Assembly (NCBI GenBank): GCA_964354255.1
Contig: CAYGYX010000005.1
Coordinates: 1 to 64,000, forward strand
Source of the DNA: VGBK01 sp964354255
GTDB lineage: Bacteria > Actinomycetota > Acidimicrobiia > Spongiisociales > UBA11373
Reading direction: 5' to 3'
DNA length: 64,000 bases
Shown here: positions 56,350 to 64,000 of the stretch, piece by piece
Numbering within the stretch: the stretch's first letter is position 1
Layout: each line of letters starts with the position of its first letter
Made by a program: the position numbers and the translations under genes
The notes under the pieces: model-generated
Databases searched by the model: none
What the model was told of the DNA's origin: nothing
Seen by the model: only the letters and a program-made list of their open reading frames with translations

Positions 56350-56695
56350 GGTTGCTCCGGTAGGGGCTGATCGGCGCGGCGGCCCGGCCCACCACCAGCC
56401 GGGAGACCGCCCCGTCGGGGCCGGCGAGGGCGACTCGAAGGCGAACGACGGTGGACAGGCTGTTGCCCGCGATGCCGGTGGAGATACTTTCGGCTTCGGG
56501 GGCGAGAGCCCGGGCCAGGGTGGCGGCGAGGGCGGCGTCGCCGTGCCGGGCCGCCCAGGTGGCGGCGACGGCCGCCGCCTCGGCGGCGGTCTCCCCGGCC
56601 GCCTGCAGGCGGCAGGCGGCGAGCGCTCCCTGCAGGAGGAGGGCCGTGACCAGGGCGGCCACCAGCGTGTCGATGAGGGCGCTTCCTCGGCTCAC
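56339..56695 (-). CDS. TadE-like minor pilin
   Basis: A 118-residue protein with the pilin-like start SRGSALIDTLVAALVTALLL (GS then hydrophobic helix with an acidic residue at the usual position, here Asp) and a globular Ala-rich tail. Overlaps the preceding gene by 4 bp (ATGA). Confidence 0.75.
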   Translation of the reverse strand: MSRGSALIDTLVAALVTALLLQGALAACRLQAAGETAAEAAAVAATWAARHGDAALAATLARALAPEAESISTGIAGNSLSTVVRLRVALAGPDGAVSRLVVGRAAAPISPYRSNLER

Positions 56696-57021
56696 GGCGG
56701 CACCACCCGGGGGAAGGCGGCCTGCACCGCGATGGTGATCGGCACCCAGTCCGGGCCCGGGGGCAGCCAGCGGAAGCAGGCGGCGGCCAGAGCCTCTTCG
56801 TCTTCCAGCCGAACTTCCACCTGCAGGTCGCGTGCCCCGGGGAGGGCGGCGGCCAGGTCGACGGCGAGCCGGGCCTCCTCGGCCCCGGCGTCGGCTCCGG
56901 GACGGGCGGCCCGCCGGGCGCCGGCGCTCACCGCCGCCTCGGCGGCGTGGCGGGCGGTGGCCGCCCCGACCACCTGGATGATGAGGGCGAGGAGGAGGAA
57001 GGCGACCGCCAGGCCGGCCAT
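56692..57021 (-). CDS. TadE-like pseudopilin, start unresolved
   Basis: Annotated from the ATG at 57021 (109 residues), but the family signature begins upstream: DRGSAVIEGMAGLAVAFLLL runs through 57048. RGS-x-x-x-E is the prepilin-type cleavage region, so the true N-terminus is likely beyond 57021, yet no ATG, GTG or TTG exists there before the pilin. A rare start codon, a frame error or coupling to the pilin stop (57048-57050) is possible. C-terminal part LQVEVRLEDEEALAAACFR follows. Confidence 0.65.
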   Translation of the reverse strand: MAGLAVAFLLLALIIQVVGAATARHAAEAAVSAGARRAARPGADAGAEEARLAVDLAAALPGARDLQVEVRLEDEEALAAACFRWLPPGPDWVPITIAVQAAFPRVVPP

Positions 57022-57047
57022 CCCCTCGATGACGGCCGAACCCCGAT

Positions 57048-57233
57048 CTAGGAGAAGAAGCCGGTCAGTTGGGTGGTGATGGCAGCCCAGACGTCGCGGG
57101 CGGTGGTGCGCACCTGGGGCAGGAGGAAGGCGACGACGAGCACGGCGATGGCCGCCATGCCCAGCCACTCCACGGTGGTGACCCCGCGGTCGTCGCGACG
57201 GCGGGCGGTGATCCAGGCGAGCGGTTGGAGCAC
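57048..57233 (-). CDS. Flp-type pilin
   Basis: A 61-residue prepilin-like protein: MLQPLAWITARRRDDRGVTT then VEWLGMAAIAVLVVAFLLPQ. The RGVTTVE motif is the processing region (Glu at +5) followed by the hydrophobic helix. GTG at 57233 has AAAGGAG 6 nt upstream, overlapping the start of the tandem duplication. It would form the pilus shaft. Confidence 0.85.
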   Translation of the reverse strand: MLQPLAWITARRRDDRGVTTVEWLGMAAIAVLVVAFLLPQVRTTARDVWAAITTQLTGFFS

Positions 57234-57245
57234 GGGCTTCTCCTT

Positions 57246-57617
57246 TCATGGGGCAGGGGAGGACAGGGCGGCGAGCCCGGTCAGGGTCGGGTACATGAGG
57301 AAGAGCAGGGTGACCGGCACCATGAGGGCCAGGATCGGGCCGTAGGCGGCCAGGGCGCGACGGCCCCCCTCGGCGGTGAGGTCGCGGGCCAGGGCCGCCC
57401 GGTAGTCGACGGCCAGGGCGGCGAGGGCGTCTCATGGGGCAGGGGAGGACAGGGCGGCGAGCCCGGTCAGGGTCGGGTACATGAGGAAGAGCAGGGTGAC
57501 CGGCACCATGAGGGCCAGGATCGGGCCGTAGGCGGCCAGGGCGCGACGGCCCCCCTCGGCGGTGAGGTCGCGGGCCAGGGCCGCCCGGTAGTCGACGGCC
57601 AGGGCGGCGAGGGCGTC
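57246..57617. repeat. Perfect 186-bp tandem duplication covering the tadC 3' end
   Basis: 57246-57431 and 57432-57617 are identical base for base. Each unit is 62 codons: the last 61 residues of TadC plus the stop. The extra copy follows the stop in the same frame. In the absence of the duplication the tadC stop would sit 12-13 bp before the pilin start with the RBS between them, the tight spacing seen across the operon, so the duplication is a later insertion or an assembly artefact. Confidence 0.95.
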
Positions 57618-58232
57618 GGCGAGTCGGCCCCCGCTGCGGTGGGCGTGGCCGAGCAGGTCGTAGAGGCGTCCCGCCTCGGGATGGGCGCTGCGGGCGGCCG
57701 CCAGGTTGAGGGCCTCGGGGAGGCCGCAGCCGCCGCGGTGCTCGGCGGCGATGGTGCTCATCTCGGCGGCGGCCACTCCCTGCGAGGTGGCGGCGAAGTG
57801 CTCGACGGCGCCGACCACCGACTCCCCGGCGAGGACCGACAGGGCCAGGGTGTCGGTCACGGTGGGCAGCTCCCGGCGCAGCCGGAGAGCCCGGGCCTCA
57901 GCCGCGTGCCGGCGGTGCAGCCGCTGCCCGAGGAGCCCGGCTCCGGCTCCGAGCGCCATTAGCGATGGCGTCGCCGTCTGCCCGGCCTCGACGAAGAGGT
58001 AGCCGGAGGCCAGCAGCCAGCCGGCGGCGGCCCCGGCCAGTGCTGCCCCGAGACGGAAGGTGACGGCGGCAGGCAGTCGGGCCTTCTGCCGCGCACGCCC
58101 GGGGAAAGGCATGGGGGAACCGGCCGCCGGTGCCAGGTAGGCGGCCAGATGCTCGGCGACGGCGAGGCGGCGGCCGGCGGTGCCGAGGAGGAAGATGGCC
58201 CCGGCGGTGAAGAGGGCGGCGAGGGCGCTCAC
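57432..58232 (-). CDS. tadC: Type II secretion F-family protein TadC
   Basis: A 266-residue inner-membrane platform protein with a T2SSF domain (about residues 105-225: LRRELPTVTDTLALSVLAGE) and hydrophobic segments at the N-terminus, middle and C-terminus. Builds the pilus base with TadB. GTG start overlaps the tadB stop (GTGA). Its last 62 codons are duplicated after the stop. Confidence 0.9.
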   Translation of the reverse strand: MSALAALFTAGAIFLLGTAGRRLAVAEHLAAYLAPAAGSPMPFPGRARQKARLPAAVTFRLGAALAGAAAGWLLASGYLFVEAGQTATPSLMALGAGAGLLGQRLHRRHAAEARALRLRRELPTVTDTLALSVLAGESVVGAVEHFAATSQGVAAAEMSTIAAEHRGGCGLPEALNLAAARSAHPEAGRLYDLLGHAHRSGGRLADALAALAVDYRAALARDLTAEGGRRALAAYGPILALMVPVTLLFLMYPTLTGLAALSSPAP

Positions 58233-59035
58233 GTGAAGACTCTCGGCATGCGGGAGAGGCGGGCCGCGCGGCGCGACAGCCAGAAGCCGATGGTGGTGGC
58301 AGCGAGGCCGACCAGGACGACCATCGTCCCGGTCCGGGTGGAGTAGGCGGCGGCCGCCTGCGGGTTGGTGGCGGTGGTCAGCAGGAGCAGTGCCCAGGGG
58401 GCTCCCAGGGCCACCCCGGCGGTGAGGCGCTGCTCGGTGAGGGCGGCCTGGTGGGCGCGTCGTAGGCGCAGTTCGTCGGCTACGGAGGAGGCCAGGCCGG
58501 AGAGCACGGCGCCGACTCGCTCGCCGCCGATCCCGGCGGCGGCCGCCAGGGTGGTGAGCACCCGGTCGGCCAGCGGGTCGGCCCACTCGACCCGAACGGA
58601 GGCGAGGGTGGCGGCGTAGGGGCGGCCGGCCGACCGGCCCTCGGTCAGGCGCCGGCTGAGCCCGGCGAGACGGTCGTCGGCGCCGGCGGCCGCCACGGCG
58701 GTGGCCTCGGGCAGTGCCTCTCCGGCGGAGAGGCGGCCGCGGAGGGCGGCGAGGAAGTCCGGCCAGCGGCCCGCCGACTCTTCGACGGCCCGCCGGTGAC
58801 GGGCGGCGGCGACCAGCGGCGGGGCGGCGAGCCCCATGGCGCCTACCGCCGCCACCATTGCCACGTTGCCGCCCAGGGCGATGGCGGCCACGCTCCCGGC
58901 GGCGCCGGTGGGCAGGGCGAGGGCGATGACCGCCGGCCGGGGTAGGGACAGGCGGGGGCGGGGCGAGGCGGGCAAGGGCAGCCCGGCCAGCGCCCAGGCG
59001 GCAGCGGCGGCGGCGAGAGCGGCCAGGCCCCTCAC
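58229..59035 (-). CDS. tadB: Type II secretion F-family protein TadB
   Basis: A 268-residue membrane platform protein with a T2SSF domain (about residues 95-225: RWPDFLAALRGRLSAGEALP). Partner of TadC and CpaF. GTG start overlaps the cpaF stop (GTGA). Confidence 0.9.
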   Translation of the reverse strand: MRGLAALAAAAAAWALAGLPLPASPRPRLSLPRPAVIALALPTGAAGSVAAIALGGNVAMVAAVGAMGLAAPPLVAAARHRRAVEESAGRWPDFLAALRGRLSAGEALPEATAVAAAGADDRLAGLSRRLTEGRSAGRPYAATLASVRVEWADPLADRVLTTLAAAAGIGGERVGAVLSGLASSVADELRLRRAHQAALTEQRLTAGVALGAPWALLLLTTATNPQAAAAYSTRTGTMVVLVGLAATTIGFWLSRRAARLSRMPRVFT

Positions 59036-60030
59036 GGCCGACCTCCGGCTGCGCTGGTGAGGATGGCCCCGCCGCGGCGGAGCGCGAGGCCGTCCGGGGC
59101 GTAGAGCGTCTCCGTGGTGAACACTTCAGCCTCCAGTTGGGGGGGGACCGCCGCGATCTCCTCGACCCGGCGGCCGGCGGGGGTGCGGCGCAGGAACACC
59201 ACCAGGTCGGCCACCGCCGCCACCGCCCGGCGGACGAAGGAGACGGCCACGTTCTCCCCGGCCAACACGCAGTAGCCCACCAGCTTCTCCAGGGCGTCCC
59301 GGGCGGAGTTGGCGTGCAGGGTGGCGAAGCCCGAGCACCCGGCGTTCAGGGCGAGCACCAGGTCGAGGGCCTCCGGACCGCGCACCTCGCCCACCACCAG
59401 GCGGTCGGGCCGCTGGCGCAGTGCTTCCCGCACCAGGTCGCGCAGGGTGATGGCCCCGCCCCCGTCCAGCCCGGCGGGCCGGGTCTGCATCTGGGTCATG
59501 TCCGGCAGGTCGGCCTGGACCTCGAAGACCTCCTCACAGGTCACCACCCGCCGCTCGGGAGGCACCTCGGTCAGCAGGCAGTTGACCAGGGTGGTCTTCC
59601 CGGCCCCCGGGGCCCCGGCCACCAGGATCGTCCGATCGTCCCGGACCGCGGCGCGCAGTAGGTCGGCGGCGGGGGCGGTGAGGGTGCCCAGCTCTACGAG
59701 GCGGGCGAGGCCGGCAGCGCGCAGCACGAACTTGCGCACCTGGATGTTGAGGCGGTCGGGATGGGTCACCGGCGGGCCGGTGATGTGGACCCGGCTGCCG
59801 TCGGGAAGCTGGGCCGAGACGATGGGGTCGGCCAGGTCGAGGCGGCGCCCGGTGCCGGCCAGCAGCTGGTCGGCGATGCGGCGCACCTGCTCGGGTGCCA
59901 TCACCTCGGGAAGGAGCTCCTTGACGCCGCCCTTGACCACAAAGGTCCGCCTGCCGCCGAGGACGATGATCTCCTCCACCTCGGGGTCGGCGAGGAGAGG
60001 GGCGAGGAAACCGTAGCGGTCCTGGCTCAC
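59032..60030 (-). CDS. tadA: Secretion/pilus ATPase CpaF (TadA)
   Basis: A 332-residue VirB11/CpaF-type hexameric ATPase. N-terminal region DPEVEEIIVLGG; Walker A GAPGAGKT, Asp box TCEEVFEVQ, Walker B-like RPDRLVVGEVRG and His box GFATLHANSA. Drives pilus assembly. GTG at 60030 overlaps the cpaE stop (GTGA). Confidence 0.93.
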   Translation of the reverse strand: MSQDRYGFLAPLLADPEVEEIIVLGGRRTFVVKGGVKELLPEVMAPEQVRRIADQLLAGTGRRLDLADPIVSAQLPDGSRVHITGPPVTHPDRLNIQVRKFVLRAAGLARLVELGTLTAPAADLLRAAVRDDRTILVAGAPGAGKTTLVNCLLTEVPPERRVVTCEEVFEVQADLPDMTQMQTRPAGLDGGGAITLRDLVREALRQRPDRLVVGEVRGPEALDLVLALNAGCSGFATLHANSARDALEKLVGYCVLAGENVAVSFVRRAVAAVADLVVFLRRTPAGRRVEEIAAVPPQLEAEVFTTETLYAPDGLALRRGGAILTSAAGGRP

Positions 60031-61070
60031 GGGGCCGGCTCCAGGCGGCGGAGGGCCCGACGCAGCGCGCGGGCCGGCGGCCGGGCCGTGCGGGCGGCGG
60101 CGGCCACCGCCTCCCGGTGGGGCACCAGCGCCGCCGGGTCGAGGCCGAGCCAGCGCCGGGCGGCGGACACCAGCTCGCCTGCCTGGGAAGGGCGTACCCG
60201 GTTGAGCACCAGGGACGGCTGGGGACCGGCCCACTCGGCGGTGAGCCGGGCGGCCCGAACCAGCCCGATGGGTGAGGCATCGGCCACCAGCACAACCCGG
60301 TCGGCCGCCTTCACCAGGGGGTCGCCGCCGCGGCGGGCACCTGCATCGGCCACTACCACCTCGGCCAGACAGCAGGCGGCGGCCGCCACGTCGTCGATCA
60401 GGTGGGTGGGGAGGGCGCCTTCCGCCCGGCGGGTGGACCCGACCAGCAGGGCCAAGGGCCCGTACCCGGTCACCACCGACGCCGGTAGGGCACCGGTCTC
60501 GTGCACCGCCTCGGCAGCGTCCACCAGGTCGGGGCGGGGTGGCCGCCCCAGGCGGACGGCGAGGCAGGGTGCCTCCACATCCAGGTCGAGGAGCAGCGTG
60601 CGGCGGCGGGCGGCCCACGACCAGGCCAGAGCCAGGGCGACCTCAGTGCAGCCCGGGGCCCCCGGCGGGCCGGTGACGACCACCGCCACCGCCGTGCGCG
60701 GCGCCTCCGGCGGGCCCGCCGCCGGGCGCAGCAGGCGGATGGCGCGCACCAGTGCCCCGGGCGGTGTGTCGTCGGGCAGGACCTCGTCGGCTCCGCCGGC
60801 CACGAGCCGCTGGCGGGCGGGGCGGTCACCGCAGGGGAAGATGCCGACGACCCGCAGCCCGCGGCGCCGCCAGGCGGCGATGCGGGCCGGGGTCACCCAG
60901 GTGGTCTCCGCCCCGGCCACCACCACGTCGAGGCGGTGGGCCTCTTCCTCGACCTCCTCCGGCCGGTAGGCACGCAGCACCATCCGCACCTCGGCCGTCT
61001 CCCGGGCCAGGGCTACCAGGCCGCTCTCCCAGTCGCGTGCCGAGAGCACGGTGGCCACCCGCGGGGTCAC
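60027..61070 (-). CDS. CpaE/TadZ-like pilus localisation protein with degenerate P-loop
   Basis: A 347-residue protein with a receiver-like N-terminal domain (about residues 1-115) and a MinD/ParA-like C-terminal domain. The deviant Walker A region reads VVTGPPGAPGCTEVALAL: the invariant Lys/Thr of KGGxGKT are missing, as in some TadZ proteins. VLLLDLD-type Walker B reads LLLDLDVEAP. Likely localises the Tad machine without strong ATPase activity. GTG start overlaps the cpaB-like stop. Confidence 0.82.
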   Translation of the reverse strand: MTPRVATVLSARDWESGLVALARETAEVRMVLRAYRPEEVEEEAHRLDVVVAGAETTWVTPARIAAWRRRGLRVVGIFPCGDRPARQRLVAGGADEVLPDDTPPGALVRAIRLLRPAAGPPEAPRTAVAVVVTGPPGAPGCTEVALALAWSWAARRRTLLLDLDVEAPCLAVRLGRPPRPDLVDAAEAVHETGALPASVVTGYGPLALLVGSTRRAEGALPTHLIDDVAAAACCLAEVVVADAGARRGGDPLVKAADRVVLVADASPIGLVRAARLTAEWAGPQPSLVLNRVRPSQAGELVSAARRWLGLDPAALVPHREAVAAAARTARPPARALRRALRRLEPAP

Positions 61071-61669
61071 CGCGACACCCTCACCAGGTCGATCTCCCCC
61101 TCGTGGCGGGCGCTCACCAGGGTGGCGGCGAGGGCGTCGTCGACCGCCAGCAGCAGGTCTATCTGCTCGCTGCCGGCGATGCCCCCGGGTGCCGGGCCGG
61201 CGGCGATCACATAGAGGTCGGCGGCCACCAACCGGGCGACGGCTGGACCTTCTGGCTCGTCGGTGGTCACGTACAGATCGACCAGGTCCCCCGCCTGCAA
61301 CTCGCCGAGCACGGCCCGGTCTCTTTCCAGCGAGAGGGCGAGGACGTCGGGTTGTTCCCGGCGTTCGGGCGGGCGGAGCAGGGAGGGGATCAGGGGCTCC
61401 CCCTCCGCCAGCGGGGCGGCCAGGGTCCAGCCGGTCAAGCCGGCGGGGGTGTCACCGGCCACCAGGCCGGCGGCGTCGGGCAGGCGGCGCACCCCGACCG
61501 GGAGGGTCTCCAGCGGTACGCCGGCGGGGAGGGGCCCGTCGGCCACCAGGACCGCCACGGTCGGGTCGGGCCGGGTGAGCACGAGGACCAGGGCCCCGGC
61601 TGCGGTGGCGAGCAGCAAGCCGAGCAGGGTGCGCTTGTCGAAGTGGAGAGGGGCGTTGCCCACCTTCAC
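61067..61669 (-). CDS. SAF-domain protein CpaB/RcpC-like
   Basis: A 200-residue protein: one membrane segment (about residues 14-32) and an SAF domain starting VLVADGPLPAGVPL, as in CpaB. Shorter than most CpaB (~260-290). Linked to the secretion channel or periplasmic assembly of Flp pili. Its start overlaps the previous gene by 4 bp. Confidence 0.82.
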   Translation of the reverse strand: MKVGNAPLHFDKRTLLGLLLATAAGALVLVLTRPDPTVAVLVADGPLPAGVPLETLPVGVRRLPDAAGLVAGDTPAGLTGWTLAAPLAEGEPLIPSLLRPPERREQPDVLALSLERDRAVLGELQAGDLVDLYVTTDEPEGPAVARLVAADLYVIAAGPAPGGIAGSEQIDLLLAVDDALAATLVSARHEGEIDLVRVSR

Positions 61670-61911
61670 CGGGCCACCTCCAGCGCCACGACGTGGGCGA
61701 AGGCGACCACCCGGCGGCCCTCCTCGCCGGCCAGTTCGGCGTGATCCACCCCGACGGCGAGCACGGTGCCCCGGTAGCAGCGGCCGTCGTCTGCCCAGAC
61801 GAGCGCCCGGTCGGCCCGGTCCTCGAGGTCGAGGAACAGGTCGCGCAGCGTGCGGCGGCGGCGAGCGGCCGAGCGGGCGGCGCTCTGCTCCGCGTCGAGG
61901 GTCTCGTCCAT
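61666..61911 (-). CDS. Small Sm-fold-like protein at the head of the Tad operon
   Basis: An 81-residue protein: a basic, Ala-rich helix (residues 1-27) and a compact C-terminal part, RALVWADDGRCYRGTVLAV to VVAFAHVVALEVAR, resembling an Sm-like or beta-barrel fold. If CTG at 61959 were used, the N-terminus would add LDHPDLAALGRRLRQQ, which reads like protein. It overlaps the cpaB-like gene (ATGA). No known role in Tad systems; function unknown. Confidence 0.62.
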   Translation of the reverse strand: MDETLDAEQSAARSAARRRRTLRDLFLDLEDRADRALVWADDGRCYRGTVLAVGVDHAELAGEEGRRVVAFAHVVALEVAR

Positions 61912-62081
61912 CTGCTGCCGCAGGCGCCGGCCCAGGGCGGCCAGGTCGGGATGGTCCAGCGTCTACCTCTCGGTGCGGCCGCCGGGGAGACGGGCCCGGG
62001 CGGGCCCGGCGGCAGCGTCTAGGTATCAGGCGAGGGACGGCGCCTCAAGGGGTCTGCCGGGGTGATGTTTCGCGAGCCGAG

Positions 62082-62729
62082 TCACTCGGGCAGGTCGCAG
62101 CCGGCGTGCTTGGGGGCTTGCAGCCGGTAGGCCTCGATGAACTCGCCCAGCTCGTCGCCGACCGCCTCGTACGCCTTGCGGCGCTCCCAGGCGGTGGCCA
62201 GGACCCCCTCGGTGACCTCCGGGTTGGGGCTGACCACGATGTGGGAGTCGAAACCGGCCGTCTCCACCAACTCGGCCAGGGCGGCTGCCGTGGCTTCGTC
62301 CCCGATCCCGTGCCATAGGACCACCGCCCCGTTGTACAGGTCGCTGTAGAGCAACTCGCCGGAGGAGACGGGCTGGTCGAGGACCCCGCAGGCGGGGGTG
62401 GGAAGGGAGTCCGCGTCGATCTCCTCCGGCAGTTCATAGCCGAGGTCGGCGATGATGGCGGAGGCGGTGATCATCTCGGCCCCGGGGATCTCACGCTGCG
62501 GGCGGAAGAGGAAGATGGCGGCCACCATCACCCCAATCCCCATCATCGTGGGCACGGCCACCCGCCGGGCCGTCTTGAGGATCTTGCTGCGTCGCTCGGC
62601 GGCCTCTTCGACCCGGCGGCGCTCTTCGGCGGCCTGGCGGCGGGCTTCCTCCCGGCGGGCGGCGGCCTCGCGGTGGGCCGGGTCGGACCGCGCACGGCGC
62701 TTCTTCTTGGGCTGTTTGGGCTGGGCCAT
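62082..62729 (-). CDS. DUF3105-family membrane protein
   Basis: A 215-residue protein: a basic, coiled-coil-like N-terminus (residues 1-48, HREAAARREEARRQAAEE), one membrane segment (about residues 52-70) and an extracytoplasmic DUF3105-like domain with NGAVVLWHGI, HIVVSPNPEV and ATAWERRKAYE, with a cysteine near each end. Role unknown; the family is common in actinobacteria. ATG at 62729 lies 9 nt after TACACT. Confidence 0.78.
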   Translation of the reverse strand: MAQPKQPKKKRRARSDPAHREAAARREEARRQAAEERRRVEEAAERRSKILKTARRVAVPTMMGIGVMVAAIFLFRPQREIPGAEMITASAIIADLGYELPEEIDADSLPTPACGVLDQPVSSGELLYSDLYNGAVVLWHGIGDEATAAALAELVETAGFDSHIVVSPNPEVTEGVLATAWERRKAYEAVGDELGEFIEAYRLQAPKHAGCDLPE

Positions 62730-62795
62730 GACCGCCGCAGTGTACGGCCCGGCAGCACCCTTGCCCCCCGGGCCCAATCCCCATACGCTGGTGGC

Positions 62796-63020
62796 ATGGA
62801 ACGGGTCTCGGTCGACCTGGGCAAGGAGTGGCTCTCGGTCGCCGACATCTGCGAGTACATGGGCGTCTCCACCTTCGTGGTCACCCGGGTGCTCCGCTCG
62901 GGCGAATTGCCGGCGGTGAAGTTCGGCCGCGAGTGGCGGGTGGCCCGCGGCGACTTCGAGGACTGGCTCAACGCCCGGCGACTCGAAGCCCTGGCCCGGG
63001 TCCCGCCCCCCGGCGGGTGA
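62796..63020 (+). CDS. Small helix-turn-helix (excisionase-like) protein
   Basis: A 74-residue protein with a winged HTH of the MerR/excisionase type: WLSVADICEYMGVSTFVVTR then AVKFGREWRVARGDFEDWLN. TACGCT is 6 nt before ATG, a leaderless-type start. Upstream of clpS, maybe co-transcribed. Probably a DNA-binding protein; target unknown. Confidence 0.8.
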   Translation: MERVSVDLGKEWLSVADICEYMGVSTFVVTRVLRSGELPAVKFGREWRVARGDFEDWLNARRLEALARVPPPGG

Positions 63021-63049
63021 GGCGTGGCGGCCCTCCCGGTGGCCACCCG

Positions 63050-63340
63050 GTGAGCACGGTCAGCCCGGGCCGGGTGGACCTGCCCGTCAACGAGGAGCAG
63101 GCCGAGCTGGTCCGTCCCTGGCGGGTGGTGGTGTGGAACGACCCGGTCAACCTCATGTCCTACGTGGTGTGGGTGTTCCGCTGCTTGTTCGGCTACCCGG
63201 TGGAGGAGGCCACCCGGCTCATGCTCCGGGTGCACCACGAGGGACGGGCGGTGGTCTTCTCCGGGCCGCTGGAGAAGGCGGAGCTGGACTGCTACCGCCT
63301 CCACCACCACGGCCTCTGGGCCACCCTGGAGCAGGGCTGA
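63050..63340 (+). CDS. clpS: Clp protease adaptor ClpS
   Basis: A 96-residue adaptor delivering N-end-rule substrates to ClpAP/ClpCP. The VVVWNDPVNLMSYVVWVF core and the TRLMLRVHHEGRAVV helix contain the substrate-pocket residues. GTG at 63050. Its stop overlaps the DUF2017 start (TGATG), a conserved actinobacterial pair. Confidence 0.94.
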   Translation: MSTVSPGRVDLPVNEEQAELVRPWRVVVWNDPVNLMSYVVWVFRCLFGYPVEEATRLMLRVHHEGRAVVFSGPLEKAELDCYRLHHHGLWATLEQG

Positions 63341-63795
63341 TGAGCGGCTTCTGCCGACGTGGCCCCGAGATCGACCTGGACCTCCCCGAGGAGGAGTTGG
63401 CCCTGCTCCTCCTGGCGCTGCCCCTGCTCGAGGGGGTATCGCCGGAGGATCCTGCCGACCCGGCGGGACGGCGCCTGCGTTACCGGGCGCATGCGGAGGA
63501 CGATGGTGCCGAGGCCCGCTTCCGCGAGCTGACCACCGGCTCTCTGGAGGCCGACCGGGCCGCCGACCGGTACCGCTTCGCCTCCTCCCTGCAGCGGGGC
63601 ACCCTCGGCCGGGAGGACGCCGGGTCGTGGCTGCGGGTGCTCTGCGAGGCGCGGCTGGGTCTCGCCGCGCGGCTGGGCATCGATCGGGAGGGATGGGAGC
63701 GGCCGGAGGCCCGGGGCGGCGCTGCCCTGTCCCTGCTCTATCTGTTCGGCTGCGTGCAGGACGAACTGGCGGGGCTGCTGCTCACCGATCCCTAG
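63340..63795 (+). CDS. DUF2017-family protein
   Basis: A 151-residue mostly helical protein, SLLYLFGCVQDELAGLLL at the C-terminus. Always next to clpS in many actinobacteria; likely acts with it, but the role is unknown. ATG overlaps the clpS stop. Confidence 0.82.
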   Translation: MSGFCRRGPEIDLDLPEEELALLLLALPLLEGVSPEDPADPAGRRLRYRAHAEDDGAEARFRELTTGSLEADRAADRYRFASSLQRGTLGREDAGSWLRVLCEARLGLAARLGIDREGWERPEARGGAALSLLYLFGCVQDELAGLLLTDP

Positions 63796-63804
63796 CGCTC
63801 GGCC

Positions 63805-64000
63805 TCAGCCGAGCCGCTGCCGCACCTCGGCCACGGTCGCCTTGGCATCGCCGAGCAGCAGCAGCGTCCTGGGCTGGTCGTAGAGGGGGTTCTCCACACC
63901 CGAGTAGCCCGGCCGGTCGTCGAGGTTGAATACGATCACCCGGCGGGCCTCGTGGGCCAGCAAGATCGGCATGCCGGAGATGGGCGTGCCGGTGGTGGTG
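63805..64000 (-). CDS. pntB: NAD(P) transhydrogenase subunit beta, C-terminal end (partial)
   Basis: The last 64 codons of a gene that continues beyond the window: TPISGMPILLAHEARRVIVF, then DDRPGYSGVENPLYDQPRTL and LLGDAKATVAEVRQRLG. This matches the NADP-binding dIII domain of PntB, which uses the proton gradient to make NADPH. Its start lies outside the window. It converges with the DUF2017 gene. Confidence 0.9.
   Translation of the reverse strand, partial: TTTGTPISGMPILLAHEARRVIVFNLDDRPGYSGVENPLYDQPRTLLLLGDAKATVAEVRQRLG

Overview
The window is a GC-rich, gene-dense chromosomal stretch that best fits an uncultivated member of the Actinomycetota, possibly Acidimicrobiia. The signs are a dnaK-grpE-dnaJ-hspR operon with an HspR-type operator, clpS paired with a DUF2017 gene, a compact actinobacterial Tad/Flp pilus locus, a FadE5-type acyl-CoA dehydrogenase with an EtfD-like membrane oxidoreductase, and many starts that look leaderless. 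It is a scaffolded, probably metagenomic, assembly. There are three 100-N gaps, two of them bounded by the same 55-bp sequence on both sides, and several genes are broken by single-base shifts that could be errors. I saw no tRNA, rRNA, CRISPR array, insertion sequence or prophage.

Layout. 0-10.5 kb: exported proteins (a frameshifted LPxTG-like protein and a CAP/RTX protein), an amidohydrolase, YjbQ, an M20 amidohydrolase, small redox enzymes, lgt, an SPFH/NfeD pair and an AMIN-like anchored protein. 10.5-21.2 kb: proteostasis, with clpB, a Ycf46-type AAA ATPase, mscL, hspR-dnaJ-grpE-dnaK and murI. The dnaK and clpB promoters share an HspR-like site. 21.3-30.3 kb: an exported zinc metalloprotease with RTX repeats, an NHEJ-type DNA ligase, three consecutive lipoproteins (two serpins and a metallo-beta-lactamase-fold protein), a LigD-type polymerase, then arsM-arsR. 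30.5-38.8 kb: hydrolases, acetyltransferases, a TetR-controlled FadE5-type dehydrogenase, a decayed HAD gene and an AlkD-like protein.

38.9-54.4 kb: an acyl-CoA synthetase (ADP-forming type), a CorC-type membrane protein, proC with proline dehydrogenase, a TPM-like membrane protein with a PspA homologue, azlCD, an acyltransferase broken by a gap, the EtfD-like protein, a small zinc ribbon, an orphan DNA methyltransferase, an ABC exporter and a deazaflavin-dependent oxidoreductase. 54.7-64 kb: a secreted GH26-like glycosidase, then a Tad operon (Sm-like small protein, CpaB, CpaE, CpaF, TadB, TadC, pilin, three TadE/G-like proteins) with translationally coupled GTGA/ATGA junctions and a 186-bp perfect tandem duplication at the tadC 3' end. 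A DUF3105 protein, a small HTH protein, clpS, DUF2017 and the C-terminal end of pntB follow.

How the genes connect. The chaperone genes form one HspR regulon. FadE5-type dehydrogenase and EtfD would pass fatty-acid electrons to the membrane. Lgt would lipidate the lipoproteins seen here. The surface set (metalloprotease, serpins, CAP/RTX, GH26, Tad pili) suggests a cell that handles extracellular protein and polysaccharide and shields its own surface from proteases.
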